Part shown: piece after piece, positions 1 to 9,355 of the stretch
How positions within the stretch are numbered: the stretch's first letter is position 1
How the letters are laid out: each line of letters starts with the position of its first letter
NCBI GenBank assembly: GCA_027489245.1
Contig: JAIYAC010000010.1
Coordinates: 62,001 to 126,000, forward strand
Direction of reading: 5' to 3'
DNA from: Neisseriaceae bacterium
GTDB taxonomy: Bacteria > Pseudomonadota > Gammaproteobacteria > Burkholderiales > Chromobacteriaceae
DNA length: 64,000 nucleotides
Program-made: the position numbers and the translations under genes
The notes under the pieces: generated by a model
What the model was told of the DNA's origin: nothing
What the model saw: the letters and a program-made list of their open reading frames with translations, nothing else
Database searches by the model: none

Positions 1-554
1 AGTGACTTCCGCTCTAGGGGATTCCAAGCATGTCCCAATACCAAGTCGCAGTCCAGAAGGTCGGCTCTACCGTGGATATGCAAAACGTGCGCATCAGGGA
101 CGTCGTACAGATCGCGAAGCGTAGCTGTGTAGTTGAAAGTTAAAAAACGGGCACTAGGATCGATGGTCTGCAGTCGCTGCCGCGCTGTCGCCAGCGTTGG
201 AATTGGTAATTGACGTATCCATTGACCGAATCGCAGCCTGAGTCTTGCCGACAGGCATTGGACGAGGCGATCGACTTCATACTGGAAATCGTGATGGCCT
301 GACTCGCTCCAATCGTCGGTGCCGTAGGAAGACATAAAATGTCCGAGATCATCGATGATCCCGTCCGCATCGATCTCACCCAGCGCGGACTCAAGATCGC
401 TCCAGTCGTTGCCTGCTGGTAGATAATTATCCACGGTATCCAGCAGATCACGGTCGTGATTCCGCACGAACTCCTTGAATTGCCAGTAGCTTGAGGGAAT
501 GTCGTGCCACAGATCGAATCCGTTGCCAATAATATAGAGCTTGGTAATGTTCAT
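1..554 (-). CDS. AbiH-family abortive-infection protein, N-terminal part (cut by window edge)
   Basis: This frame is open from ATG at 552-554 to the left edge, about 184 codons. It begins MNITKLYIIGNGFDLWHDIP, the nucleotide-binding-like start (IIGNGFDL) typical of AbiH proteins (PF14253). Further on it has the family's FLTFNYTATLRDLY and HIHG motifs around residues 145-170. AbiH proteins act in phage-resistance (abortive infection) systems; their biochemical activity is not well established. The C-terminus lies outside the window, so intactness cannot be judged. It sits in the cargo of a Tn7-like element together with other defence-type genes. The start was chosen because an ATG five codons upstream is closed by TGA at once. 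Confidence 0.8.
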   Translation of the reverse strand, partial: MNITKLYIIGNGFDLWHDIPSSYWQFKEFVRNHDRDLLDTVDNYLPAGNDWSDLESALGEIDADGIIDDLGHFMSSYGTDDWSESGHHDFQYEVDRLVQCLSARLRLRFGQWIRQLPIPTLATARQRLQTIDPSARFLTFNYTATLRDLYDVPDAHVLHIHGRADLLDCDLVLGHAWNPLERKS

Positions 555-616
555 AAACTCATAAGTTGAAAGTGTTTGAATAGTGAATCGCCCCGGCTCC
601 TGTTGGCAATCCTGCA

Positions 617-1258
617 CTATGATTGGACTGTCCCAGAGAAAAAATCCCGGATATCTGCAAAGCAACCATTTCCCCAAACACGCGCCAGCCCCATATAGGC
701 ACTTTCTGCACTTGAGAACTTAACAAGTGGCATTTCCACGTTGAGTGACCGATCTGGAGAACACCAGTATGCCGAGGAATCAAAGTTCATATGCTTCCGA
801 CAGGCGAAGGGACGAACTTCATAAATTGAACAAGCACCATTTTTCAGGAAGGGACAAGGAACGCCATTAAATGTGTCCAAATCATGAACTTTGCTACTAT
901 GCAAATGAATGGGCCTAGCTCCAGTCTCTCTCTCAATAAGCGCCACTTCTAGTTGAGATACCATCACGTTCATGTGGCAACAAGCAGAACAGCCTTTTCC
1001 GCAGGCGATATAGGGTGCGGCGATAGCTCCCAATTCATTTAGCAGCTGATATAACCTCCGCAGTTTACTGAAAGCGGATGCATTCTCCAGAGATAGCTGT
1101 CGCTCGATCACATCCTCGCGTTGCTCAAGCCTGGAGGGAACAGCAGCTAGAAATTTTTCTCTATTCACCTTTGCGGTTTGAATACTCACCTCAGCCAAAG
1201 GTTCTTTAGATGCCACCTCATGGGGCGATTGCACAGCAATCTTGCTAGTTTCATTCAT
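617..1258 (-). CDS. YkgJ-family cysteine cluster protein
   Basis: 213 aa. The central region shows the YkgJ/PF03692 cysteine pattern: CGKGCSACC near residues 87-95, then PCPFLKNGACSIYEVRPFAC further on. These clustered cysteines probably bind zinc or an iron-sulfur cluster; the role of the family is not known. About 75 N-terminal residues precede the domain and resemble nothing I recognise. Neighbours are an AbiH gene downstream and a PIN-like gene upstream, all leftward and separated by roughly 60-100 bp, so they may be independent cargo modules. Family assignment is firm; a defence function is inferred from location only. Confidence 0.8.
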   Translation of the reverse strand: MNETSKIAVQSPHEVASKEPLAEVSIQTAKVNREKFLAAVPSRLEQREDVIERQLSLENASAFSKLRRLYQLLNELGAIAAPYIACGKGCSACCHMNVMVSQLEVALIERETGARPIHLHSSKVHDLDTFNGVPCPFLKNGACSIYEVRPFACRKHMNFDSSAYWCSPDRSLNVEMPLVKFSSAESAYMGLARVWGNGCFADIRDFFSGTVQS

Positions 1259-1363
1259 GTACTTACTTCTCCTGCTTTCAGCTTTCCATAGGAAGCGGGA
1301 CAGTCAACAACGACTCACAAAGTGTCTAGAGAGGCTAAGGTGATTCAGTTCTAGATTTTATTC

Positions 1364-2194
1364 TTATTGTTTCATCAAATCCTTAAATTCCATCACTGAC
1401 ATGATATTTATATTTGGCAATATGGTTTCAAATATTTTATCATCGCTAACAATGATATCATCATAAGATCTTAGGTAGGTTGTGTGAAGAATATCTAGCC
1501 AATCATTTTTAGCGGCAGCCTCTCTTAGGCATCTTCTTTTTAGATTAAAGGAGCGGTATGCAAAGAAAAACAGATCAAGACTATTGTTGTACATTTCCAT
1601 TATTTCTTCATTGCCTAGAGAGTAATTTCCAGTGACGGCCCTGTAGAATAGTGGGGCATCCTCTCTTTTAAAATACTCCATTGCAACTCTAGATGGATGC
1701 GCATCCTTTGGCAATTTTTCTAACGCTGAAATGTCACTAGGACTTGGGTCAGAAAACATAATCTCAAGATTCATCGTTATTTTTTCTGGCTCTGGTTCAG
1801 GAGTTGCATACAGTTCTGTTATTTTGCTCTGAAAAATTTTTGTATTGGATTCATATTGTCTTGCTATTTCATTAAAAGCATTGGCACTAATTGAATTTCC
1901 CGCCATATTGCTAGCAATTGTTTTATGTATGTGTTCTGATTCGGTAGTATCAATCGTATCCACAAAAGCAGTCTCGATCATTTCCAACGGCATTAATTCA
2001 ATAAATTTTAACTCTACCTTTTTTAGTTTCATTAATATTTTTTTTCTTTTGTCACTATCCGTTGACCGACCAATGCCTTTGGAAATCTCAAATAATGAAA
2101 ATATTGATGTGTATGATTTCTCCAAGACTTCATTATTTTTTTCAATTTCGCTCCCCAAAGCCCTAAGGGCATTGGTCTCTAAATAGAATTGCAT
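1364..2194 (-). CDS. PIN-like domain protein (putative ribonuclease), hypothetical
   Basis: 276 aa from the chosen start. The start at 2194 is supported by GGGAG seven bases upstream; the longer frame from 2263 has no ribosome site. The N-terminus reads MQFYLETNALRAL, like the first strand and acidic residue of PIN domains. A later stretch, NDWLDILHTTYL followed by SDDKIF near the C-terminus, resembles the second acidic cluster of PIN nucleases. The middle is highly charged and helical. Base composition is much more AT-rich than any neighbour, which points to a separate origin. No antitoxin gene is visible immediately upstream. The PIN-like call rests on pattern recognition and is tentative. 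Confidence 0.5.
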   Translation of the reverse strand: MQFYLETNALRALGSEIEKNNEVLEKSYTSIFSLFEISKGIGRSTDSDKRKKILMKLKKVELKFIELMPLEMIETAFVDTIDTTESEHIHKTIASNMAGNSISANAFNEIARQYESNTKIFQSKITELYATPEPEPEKITMNLEIMFSDPSPSDISALEKLPKDAHPSRVAMEYFKREDAPLFYRAVTGNYSLGNEEIMEMYNNSLDLFFFAYRSFNLKRRCLREAAAKNDWLDILHTTYLRSYDDIIVSDDKIFETILPNINIMSVMEFKDLMKQ

Positions 2195-2366
2195 TTTGAA
2201 CTCCCATTCAAACTTGTTGCTAAGGGGATGAGACGGAGGCGAGCTATTGCTTTGGACGACCATCGATTTTCACTGCTTGAGCAAGTTCACCACCAAGGAC
2301 TTCTCTCAGCTTGAGTGGTATACCCTGAGAGAGCTGGTAATAACTCATCTTTGATGATTCTCGTTT

Positions 2367-3488
2367 TCAAAGCATTGGGTAAGTCTTGGACATTTCCCAA
2401 TAAATCTCTTCCATTTTATTTCGTATTATTTTATTAGTCGGATAGCCTGAGTATATATGTGTTAAGGACCAATATGGCATGAATGGCTCCCGGAAGGTGG
2501 TTACTATTCTACCATCGACCAAGTCTTCTTCTATTGCTGCGCCGAACCACTCCTCTGGTAGTGGATGTATAGCATTGGGGTTGCGAATTAGTGCAGTCCC
2601 CTCACGCCAAGTTTCGCGTTCATTACGTCGGTCTCCAACTTCGTATACAAAGCCGTTTGGCATAGCTGCATTAGGATCATGCTGGTAGCAATTGCCGAAA
2701 CGAATCATTCTTGTAGAGCGACTGCGATAAACACCCTCGTGACCCATGCGGGCAAACTTTGGTATCGTGCCGCTATTGCAGAACAAAACAGCAGAAATAT
2801 TCTCCGCTTCAGGTTGATTAAAAAAGCCAGATGGAATTTTCTTTGTGCCAATTTGATGAAAATCAACGGTGCTCTCATTGATGATTAGCTTTCCATCTTC
2901 ATCGTGAAACCAGTTATGATCAATCCCAAAGAGATATCGGCTGAGAGTCGATGAGGTGTTGGCTAGTGAGCCCGGCCCATGAAAATCTTGAATTGCGATC
3001 ACAAATGGCCTGCCCTTTACGGTTTCGTCCAGCCAGTAGCGTTTTCGAAGCTTAGAGAATAATGGGCTACCCAAGCGGATGGGCAGGTTGTTCTGCATGT
3101 ATTCAATACGCTCTTGTTGGGTCTGTAATTGTGGAATCGCGAAATAGGGTTGTATCCCATCATTTGCGGGCTCACTTGCCGTGACGGCCTCAACGGCAAC
3201 AGTGAGGTTATCTCGTGAAATTAGAAAGTCAGGGCGCGGTTGTCTACGATCAATTTGATGTCCAGATTCAATGAACATTGCAAATAAAAATAGCTCGAAA
3301 GTACGTGCATCAAAACCAGTGGTTTGAAATTGCTCGACAAAGTTTCCATCTGGATCAGAAAAAATAGATTGCAACTCTCGTAACTGACCTCTAGCAGGGG
3401 AGTAAGATGGTGCATCCCTTAGTGTAAAAAATTGAGGGTGTAAGCTATCTTTAGGTTTGCCAAGATCGGCAAATAGGTCGATGGCCAT
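2367..3488 (-). CDS. Hypothetical protein with restriction-endonuclease-like segment
   Basis: 373 aa. Residues about 65-100 read as a helix followed by [10 protein letters not shown] and VAVEAV. This is the order of helix, PD and E-x-x motifs found in diverged PD-(D/E)XK folds, but the usual lysine is replaced by valine. The rest is unrecognised; two tryptophan-rich stretches occur near the C-terminus ([25 protein letters not shown]). The gene starts 158 bp downstream of the stop of the next leftward gene, with only a weak ribosome site, so it may be a separate unit. A nuclease role is a guess from the fold-like pattern and the defence-type neighbourhood. Confidence 0.5.
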   Translation of the reverse strand: MAIDLFADLGKPKDSLHPQFFTLRDAPSYSPARGQLRELQSIFSDPDGNFVEQFQTTGFDARTFELFLFAMFIESGHQIDRRQPRPDFLISRDNLTVAVEAVTASEPANDGIQPYFAIPQLQTQQERIEYMQNNLPIRLGSPLFSKLRKRYWLDETVKGRPFVIAIQDFHGPGSLANTSSTLSRYLFGIDHNWFHDEDGKLIINESTVDFHQIGTKKIPSGFFNQPEAENISAVLFCNSGTIPKFARMGHEGVYRSRSTRMIRFGNCYQHDPNAAMPNGFVYEVGDRRNERETWREGTALIRNPNAIHPLPEEWFGAAIEEDLVDGRIVTTFREPFMPYWSLTHIYSGYPTNKIIRNKMEEIYWEMSKTYPML

Positions 3489-3646
3489 AGTGTTTTTATT
3501 CCAAATTATTCAGGGCTGGCAGCGTAAGTTTTTGAGTTGGTATGGTTTTTCTATCTAGTGTTTCGAGGCAAAGAAAGGGGGGAGGCTGTCTGTCGGTTGT
3601 CGCGAGTATCTGGTCGGACATCCGACTACGCTCTTTTACGGAAACA

Positions 3647-4321
3647 TCATGGCCCGGGATAGTGTTTTTTAATTGAGTCAAGCTTTTTTGCATGCTCTAC
3701 TGCTGTAGTGGCCCATTTGGAGAAGTCATCATAAGAAGAGAATTCTCTATCAAAGACACCTTCTGTATACGTATAGCCGAACAATACATGCGGAAAAAAT
3801 TCATCTTTATTATGATTCAGCAACCACTTTAAGTAGCATTTAAATTCTTCTGCATTTAACCCAGCTTTTTGATTTGTGATGTTATCTAGTAATTTTGCGG
3901 ATCCATATACTACCTCATTCGTAAATACTCCTTTGACATGACGGCAGTTGGGTAGGGTTCTCTCGCTGCATACTAGAATGCGATATATGCCGAATGTGAC
4001 ATTTAAGTTACTATTCGGCTGTTTCTTTCCCCATGCTGCAAAATGTCCACGATCATGCAGCGCCCGTGCATTAGGGGATTGTGAAAGGCGGCCACAAAGC
4101 ACACATGCAGATGTTTTTCTTTCTTCGTCTTTTAAATTATGTTTTGACGACTTAAACTCTACGATAAAGAAACGACCATCAACCGCAAAAAACTCGTCTG
4201 CATTAAAGTGTCGATCCGCACCATTAACAGGCGCATTCATGTCAACTTTCCCGGCATTAACACAAGAAATTCGCAAGTCTTTTCTAAATCGCTCGATGAC
4301 ACTGTCCTCTCTGCCAGTCAT
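3647..4321 (-). CDS. Putative PD-(D/E)XK nuclease with cysteine motifs
   Basis: 224 aa, started by ATG with GGAG six bases upstream. Residues about 42-57 read DEFFAVDGRFFIVEFKSSK, a good match to the D-(x)n-E-x-K catalytic pattern of PD-(D/E)XK nucleases. A CVLCG pair follows at about residue 73, then a single Cys at about residue 119 and CRHVKG, so a small metal site is possible. Genes of this kind are common alone in mobile elements and phages. It is 171 bp from the stop of the three-gene SMC cassette upstream on the same strand, so joint transcription is possible but not shown. Substrate and specificity are unknown. Confidence 0.6.
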   Translation of the reverse strand: MTGREDSVIERFRKDLRISCVNAGKVDMNAPVNGADRHFNADEFFAVDGRFFIVEFKSSKHNLKDEERKTSACVLCGRLSQSPNARALHDRGHFAAWGKKQPNSNLNVTFGIYRILVCSERTLPNCRHVKGVFTNEVVYGSAKLLDNITNQKAGLNAEEFKCYLKWLLNHNKDEFFPHVLFGYTYTEGVFDREFSSYDDFSKWATTAVEHAKKLDSIKKHYPGP

Positions 4322-4492
4322 ATTATCTCCGTAGCTAATATTAATTCAGACTCTAAATACATTGGCAACGACTGTAAGTGCTTAATGAGGTCAATGCCGA
4401 TGACTCTAGTTGCGCAGATATAAGAGAAATTATGGGAGGTATGCTGCCAACTTTCCTGCTCTCTCTAGCCGTATGCGTATCCATAGTCGAGA

Positions 4493-6418
4493 TTAGAGAT
4501 AGGAAGGAGGCCTCTTCCGTCCTTGTACCCTCAGGACGACCACGGAATACTCCGCATTCCCACTTGGCGGGGTTTTCTGGCGTACCGTAGCTAGATTACG
4601 TAGATGGTCACTTCCTCCTCCGCGATCGGCAAGATCCAATACCATGAGGATGCAGAAGGTCACGTTTGTTCTCTGATAGGCGGTCGTCTGGAGGCCAAAT
4701 TTGTCGACCAGCTCTATTAGGGTGAGATCCTCGTGTGTTTTCTTGAGCTCTGCTACGGTTTTCACTGCGTTCCGGGTGAAATGAACATCAACGCGACCAT
4801 GTGCTACCCCGGTCGCCTCACGCTGAGTAAGTTCTCGCAGCGGCGTGGCCTGGAGGAATCCAAAATAATCCTTATGCAGATCTGCTTCTATCGGAGGATG
4901 ATCGGTACTCCGATTGAACAGATAGTCGATTCCTGTTACTGCCGAAGGGGTCTGGTTTTCCCGTGAGGCGACGAACGAGAGGGTGTAATACAGTATCTGA
5001 ATAAAAAACTGCTGCCTGTCACCCTGGCGATAGTCTGGGTTGTTGAGAAGCTGCTCGTGGAGGGATTCGAAAATTTCCACCACAAAGGGATCCGTGGCGG
5101 CCAGGTCCAAGGTCAAGATCGCAGCCTCTAGAGTCCGAGTTGCATTTGCGGCCAGTTCAGCCGGTAGGGACGTTTGGGCGAGAATCTCGGCGGCGGTCGC
5201 TGGTGCAGCCGCCGCCTTAGTAGGGTTTCGACAGATGGCAGCCTCCATCGCCGAAGTAATGTCCGCTCGTATCTTCATGGCAATCGGTATGTCGAGCGAA
5301 TCACTGTTTTCTTCCAGCCATTGATCCAAGACGTCTAACTGGTAGGTATTCTTCTGAATCGAACCAGCAATCCGCGGGCGAACAAGCGCCTCGATACCAC
5401 CTGATGATGTACGTAGCAGGATCGACCGGCTAGCCTCGAATACTTTGCACAATTCTTCTTCGATGACCCGTGATGCATTTAGCCACGCTTTTTTCAGAAG
5501 GCTAACGTCAAGCTGTGCCAGTCTCGTTGCCAATTCTGACCAGCGGAGCCCTTCCAGTAATGAGGCACCAAGCCACGAGTCGCGATCGATTTGACGATCG
5601 GACGGTAGCAGGCAGGCCGCATACTCAAATGCCGCCTTGCTGAGCTCGACCAGCATCCCTCCCAAATGACTGCCTTGCCTTCCTTCCTGGAAGGTGAGCA
5701 GTACATTAAGGCAGGTTTGGTACAGGGCGGCATCTTGCCTGTGCTCGCTTGCTGCTATGGCGCGCTGCATGTAATCGTGAGCGCGATGAAAAGCCGCCAG
5801 TGCGGCTGGCCGATCGTGTGTGTCGAGTGCGGTGGCGACCGCAAGTTGACCTAGGACAAAAGCGGCTTCATCTTCTGCTCCCGGCACGGAGACCAAGGCC
5901 TCAAGCATGCAGAGCAGCTCATCATCCTGCACATGCGTGAGAACGAGCCCGGCAATTCTGGCCACATGGCGCAGATATTCTTCATCATCTTCGAGATCGA
6001 TATCGAGCAGATGTGCTTGCAACTTCCTCAACAGGGGGGGCCGCTTCTGCGATAAATAGAGCGCTCCAAGAAGTAATTGAGCGCGGGTCGCATAGTGCAG
6101 GCCACTGTCCTCCGATCGCGCTAGCAGCACAGTATGGAGGCGACGTGCAAAGCCTTCATCCTGTTGAGTGGAAGCTGGGAGAAGCCGAACGATTTCTGCC
6201 GCCACTCCTGGGTCTGTTACATTGGAGGTTAAGCTTAAAGCTTCAGCCTGGCAGGCTGCTGCGTGGCTATTGCTGAGGGTACGGAAAAGCTCGGCGGATT
6301 CTGGGGTATCTGCAAGATCAGCAGATAGTTCCGCGAGCGCTGTCGCAGAGTAGTCTCCTAGTTCGATGCACATTCCGAGACGGCTTGCTTCGACAAATTG
6401 ACGGGCTAGCTCGCCCAT
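4493..6418 (-). CDS. Helical-repeat protein with C-terminal PD-(D/E)XK-like domain, putative effector of SMC-type defence cassette
   Basis: 641 aa. The start at 6418 is chosen over an in-frame ATG at 6457 because AAGGAG lies nine bases ahead and it leaves a 10-bp gap after the ATPase gene instead of an overlap. The first ~490 residues are alpha-helical and repeat-like (TPR/HEAT-type appearance) with no motif I recognise. From about residue 535 the sequence reads GRVDVHFTRN then VAELKK, followed by LVDKFGLQTTAYQ, FCILMVLDLAD and a last strand VVVLRVQGRKRPPSYL. That order (D, E-L-K, Q) fits a PD-(D/E)XK nuclease core. Third gene of a tight operon with the ATPase and winged-helix genes, it would be the effector if the cassette works like Lamassu or ABC-3C. 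Confidence 0.6.
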   Translation of the reverse strand: MGELARQFVEASRLGMCIELGDYSATALAELSADLADTPESAELFRTLSNSHAAACQAEALSLTSNVTDPGVAAEIVRLLPASTQQDEGFARRLHTVLLARSEDSGLHYATRAQLLLGALYLSQKRPPLLRKLQAHLLDIDLEDDEEYLRHVARIAGLVLTHVQDDELLCMLEALVSVPGAEDEAAFVLGQLAVATALDTHDRPAALAAFHRAHDYMQRAIAASEHRQDAALYQTCLNVLLTFQEGRQGSHLGGMLVELSKAAFEYAACLLPSDRQIDRDSWLGASLLEGLRWSELATRLAQLDVSLLKKAWLNASRVIEEELCKVFEASRSILLRTSSGGIEALVRPRIAGSIQKNTYQLDVLDQWLEENSDSLDIPIAMKIRADITSAMEAAICRNPTKAAAAPATAAEILAQTSLPAELAANATRTLEAAILTLDLAATDPFVVEIFESLHEQLLNNPDYRQGDRQQFFIQILYYTLSFVASRENQTPSAVTGIDYLFNRSTDHPPIEADLHKDYFGFLQATPLRELTQREATGVAHGRVDVHFTRNAVKTVAELKKTHEDLTLIELVDKFGLQTTAYQRTNVTFCILMVLDLADRGGGSDHLRNLATVRQKTPPSGNAEYSVVVLRVQGRKRPPSYL

Positions 6419-6428
6419 GTTTGTCTCC

Positions 6429-8405
6429 TTAGAAGAGTCCAGACGTTCCCAATGCAACCCGACGATGATTAGCTGGGATCACCGGCTCAAGCTCGGGGCG
6501 AAGCAGGGCACCAACGAGGACTTGAATCCCCGGGATTTCCTCTACCGTTGTGCTAACTGCACCAAGCAGGGCCGTAAAATCCTCTGGGCTCATTTCGGAT
6601 GCCGCAGGCGAGTCGAGGACGATCAAACCAGGGTGTCTGCCAAACCCACTAGAGCGCGCGACTTTCAACGTTGCCAGCGCGGTCGCAACGCGCATGCGCA
6701 GGTTCTCGCCGCTGTTCAGGCCCGAGAATGTTGTCTCGACCCCTCCCTGCGTCATTGCCATCTTGTGGGCTTTGAAGGAGAAGGAGCTAAGGTTGCGCAC
6801 GCCGAAGCGTTCGGTCAGTCCGAAGACCTCTCGCTCTAACTCTGACATGAGTTTTGTTTGGAGTGCGTCCATCATGACTTTTGTGAGTTTCTCGGCGGAT
6901 TGAAGAATGCGCAATGTGTCATCACTTGGCGCGCTCGTGACCTCCAATGCGCTCGTGGTATCCGTTCTCAGTTCTTCTAGCCGGCCCTCGAGTTTTGCGA
7001 TTTCCAGCTCTAGCGAGTTGGTGTTATCCGAGCTGGCTAGCACCAGTTCAGTCTCTCGGAGATCATGTAAATACACCGCGCGAGACGCTTCTGCTTGCTC
7101 TAGCTCCGCCTCGGCCGCGCGGACAGCTGCTCCTGCGGTCTTCCTCGCAATATCGGCATCCCGTACTGCGGCTTCGATGGCCGCCAAGTCCGTGCCGCTA
7201 TCCTCGCTGTCCTGCAAATTGGAATTCCCGCAAAGCCCACAAGCCGTGCTTTCGGCTGCTTCAAATCGATCTGGTGCGAAGCCGGTCTCGCATGCAGGGC
7301 AGCACACTGGTTTCAATTTACGGAACACATAGCCGGCCGCAACCTCATCCTTGGCTTGCTGCAGGCGCCGGCTGGCCTCTGTAAAGGCAGTAGCGGCCTC
7401 CTGTGCGATTGTGCGGGTTGTTGTCAGCTTGTTTCGTAAGGTCGTAACATCTGCTTGTGCGAGAGCAAGCGCGCCATCGAGCCTGCCGAGTTCAGACCGT
7501 AGCTTGCTACGATCGGGTAGTTTGGCCAATTCGTTACGCCGCGTCTCCAGTTGCAGGTCGAGTTCCTCCGCTCGGCTTGCTGTTTTGGCCTTAGCTGAGG
7601 CCGCTTGCATGACCGCCTTTTGGTATACGTTTTGCGTGCGCTTGAGTGCAGTGGATATTGCCGTATAGGTCGATATCCATGGTAATCCAATAAACAATTG
7701 GATGAGACGGATGGGCATGCCATCCTCGATGTGATCGCCAAAGATAGCCGGCCCTGGCCCTGCAATAAAAAACGCAGAGGACATAGTCGGCCAGCCGTGC
7801 TCGACCACGATGTCCTTTGCCTTCTTGTAGGCATGAAAGTGATCAAAACCTAACTCGTCCATGAACAAGTCTTCCATTGCACCCTTCAGCCCATCCCCAG
7901 CGGATCCCTGGTAAAGGCTAACCTCCGCATCATCTTGGAAGCGTACAAGGATGGCGACCGCCTTGACCGGGTCGGTTTCGCCTGCTTCTTTTTGGAGCGA
8001 GATCGAATAGCAGACGTGGTCAATGGTAAAGGTCAGGCGTAGTGCGTCGATCCAGCTCCACACGTCACGTTTGATATTGCCTGGAAACCGGCCCTGCAGT
8101 GCGGCTTTGATGGTTGACAGGATGCTCGACTTTCCTTTGGAGTTCCCTTGCGAAAGCAGTGCCCAAATGCCGTCGCTCAGTTCGGACCATTCAAACGAAA
8201 AGCGCTCAGCCCCTTCGGTAGTGAGCTTCAGCCCTTCAAGGTGAATCGCCTTGATGTTCAGAGTCCGAGCGCGTGGTAGTACCGACTGTGGCTTGACTCC
8301 GTGTGCGTCTAGAATGGTGGTGACAGCTTCCGCTGTCGTGTCGGATTCAGTCGCAATTGCCGCATACCATTCAGTCACAGTCATCGAAAAAGGCTTGTCT
8401 TCCAT
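6429..8405 (-). CDS. SMC/Rad50-like ATPase (Lamassu LmuB / ABC-3C-type)
   Basis: 658 aa. Walker A is GNSKGKSS at about residue 92. Two coiled-coil arms (about 270-340 and 415-500) flank a zinc-binding pair, CCPAC at about 363 and CGLCG at about 386, as in Rad50-type hooks. An ABC signature-like GLNSGENLRMR and a Walker B, GLIVLDSPAA, lie near 575 and 612. This is the layout of an SMC/Rad50-family ATPase that binds and bridges DNA. In Lamassu and ABC-3C systems such a protein senses foreign DNA and licenses an effector. It starts 3 bp after the winged-helix gene, with GGAG ahead, and ends 10 bp before the effector-like gene. Family certain, system type inferred. Confidence 0.75.
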   Translation of the reverse strand: MEDKPFSMTVTEWYAAIATESDTTAEAVTTILDAHGVKPQSVLPRARTLNIKAIHLEGLKLTTEGAERFSFEWSELSDGIWALLSQGNSKGKSSILSTIKAALQGRFPGNIKRDVWSWIDALRLTFTIDHVCYSISLQKEAGETDPVKAVAILVRFQDDAEVSLYQGSAGDGLKGAMEDLFMDELGFDHFHAYKKAKDIVVEHGWPTMSSAFFIAGPGPAIFGDHIEDGMPIRLIQLFIGLPWISTYTAISTALKRTQNVYQKAVMQAASAKAKTASRAEELDLQLETRRNELAKLPDRSKLRSELGRLDGALALAQADVTTLRNKLTTTRTIAQEAATAFTEASRRLQQAKDEVAAGYVFRKLKPVCCPACETGFAPDRFEAAESTACGLCGNSNLQDSEDSGTDLAAIEAAVRDADIARKTAGAAVRAAEAELEQAEASRAVYLHDLRETELVLASSDNTNSLELEIAKLEGRLEELRTDTTSALEVTSAPSDDTLRILQSAEKLTKVMMDALQTKLMSELEREVFGLTERFGVRNLSSFSFKAHKMAMTQGGVETTFSGLNSGENLRMRVATALATLKVARSSGFGRHPGLIVLDSPAASEMSPEDFTALLGAVSTTVEEIPGIQVLVGALLRPELEPVIPANHRRVALGTSGLF

Positions 8406-8408
8406 ATT

Positions 8409-9080
8409 CTAATCTCTCCGGATTTTGGCGATTCGATAGAGTACCCTGTTCTTGATCGATGGGATTGTCGCCCCGAAAGGCGTCGTGGCGTACTCTTCTT
8501 CGGCGTAATGGATATCCTTGAGTGCACTACCGCTTTTACCCTGAGCGACCAGCAGAGCAAGCTGTGTCTGAGTTTCATACCATCTCAAGCTTGGCTGCTC
8601 CATGATGGCGTCCTTCAAAAACTCGCGCGCTTTGGGACCTGTGAGGTATTCGAACTGGTAGCCCCCGGTCGGAAGTTTCCGCTTCATGGTGCGCAAGAGG
8701 CCTCGATACGACAAAACAGAGAGGGAGGTCTGCAAGTCGTCGTATGCGCCCCGTCGCCACCTGATCATCTTGACGATACGGATGTCTGGTTCGTTGTTGT
8801 CGAAAATCTGTTCGGCAGCTTCCAATATCGACACATCACCGGTCTGCACGTAAAGATTGAGTAACTGGTCAGCAAGATAGTCGGGATAACGAAGCCAGAA
8901 ATCGATTGCCAGCGCCCGTTTTTCACCACGGAAAATGTGGTCCCACCCCTCGAATGGCTTGTCAATGGATTCACTACCTTTAACAAGGATACAGAGAAGC
9001 CGAAGCGCATCTCGATAAACGTATCCGGCTTCGGTTGTTCTGCTGTGCGATAGGTTGTTTTCCCCCTGAGGTGTGAACAT
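8409..9080 (-). CDS. Winged-helix small subunit of SMC-type cassette (middle-component-like)
   Basis: 223 aa, mostly helical. Residues about 110-150 contain SLSVLSYRGLLRTMKRKL, a turn, then YQFEYLTGPKAREFL, which reads like a winged-helix domain with its C-terminal wing. Small winged-helix proteins accompany SMC-like ATPases as kleisin or middle-component subunits (LmuC, ABC-3C MC). It is the first gene of a tight three-gene operon; the ATPase gene starts 3 bp after its stop. The operon promoter should lie in 9081-9355. I do not recognise a specific family; the role is inferred from size, fold impression and operon position. Confidence 0.5.
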   Translation of the reverse strand: MFTPQGENNLSHSRTTEAGYVYRDALRLLCILVKGSESIDKPFEGWDHIFRGEKRALAIDFWLRYPDYLADQLLNLYVQTGDVSILEAAEQIFDNNEPDIRIVKMIRWRRGAYDDLQTSLSVLSYRGLLRTMKRKLPTGGYQFEYLTGPKAREFLKDAIMEQPSLRWYETQTQLALLVAQGKSGSALKDIHYAEEEYATTPFGATIPSIKNRVLYRIAKIRRD

Positions 9081-9355
9081 CTACCTGAGTCCCCTTGTCA
9101 TAGCTCCGCTGTGTAGACCCATGGTACTCCATAAGAATACTATTGGCATAGAGGCCCATCCTGGCTAACCGAGCGGTCTTATTTAGAGATTTCGAGCGGC
9201 TCTATATCCCTTGACTCTCTGAGTTGAGGCAAGGTATCCGATTTCTCCGTACTTTTTTGGCCACTATGGTGCACAAATCCCAACGAAAAATTCTATATTC
9301 ATAAAAACTAATTTGTTTGTTATGATATTTGCTTCAAAACCCAGAGGTGAACACA

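Noticed and set aside
140-529. A 129-aa frame at the left edge
   Set aside because: It is out of phase with the AbiH frame, which explains the same bases with recognisable motifs.
3496-3693. A 65-aa frame between two cargo genes
   Set aside because: It overlaps the end of the PD-(D/E)XK gene in another frame and has no ribosome site or motif.
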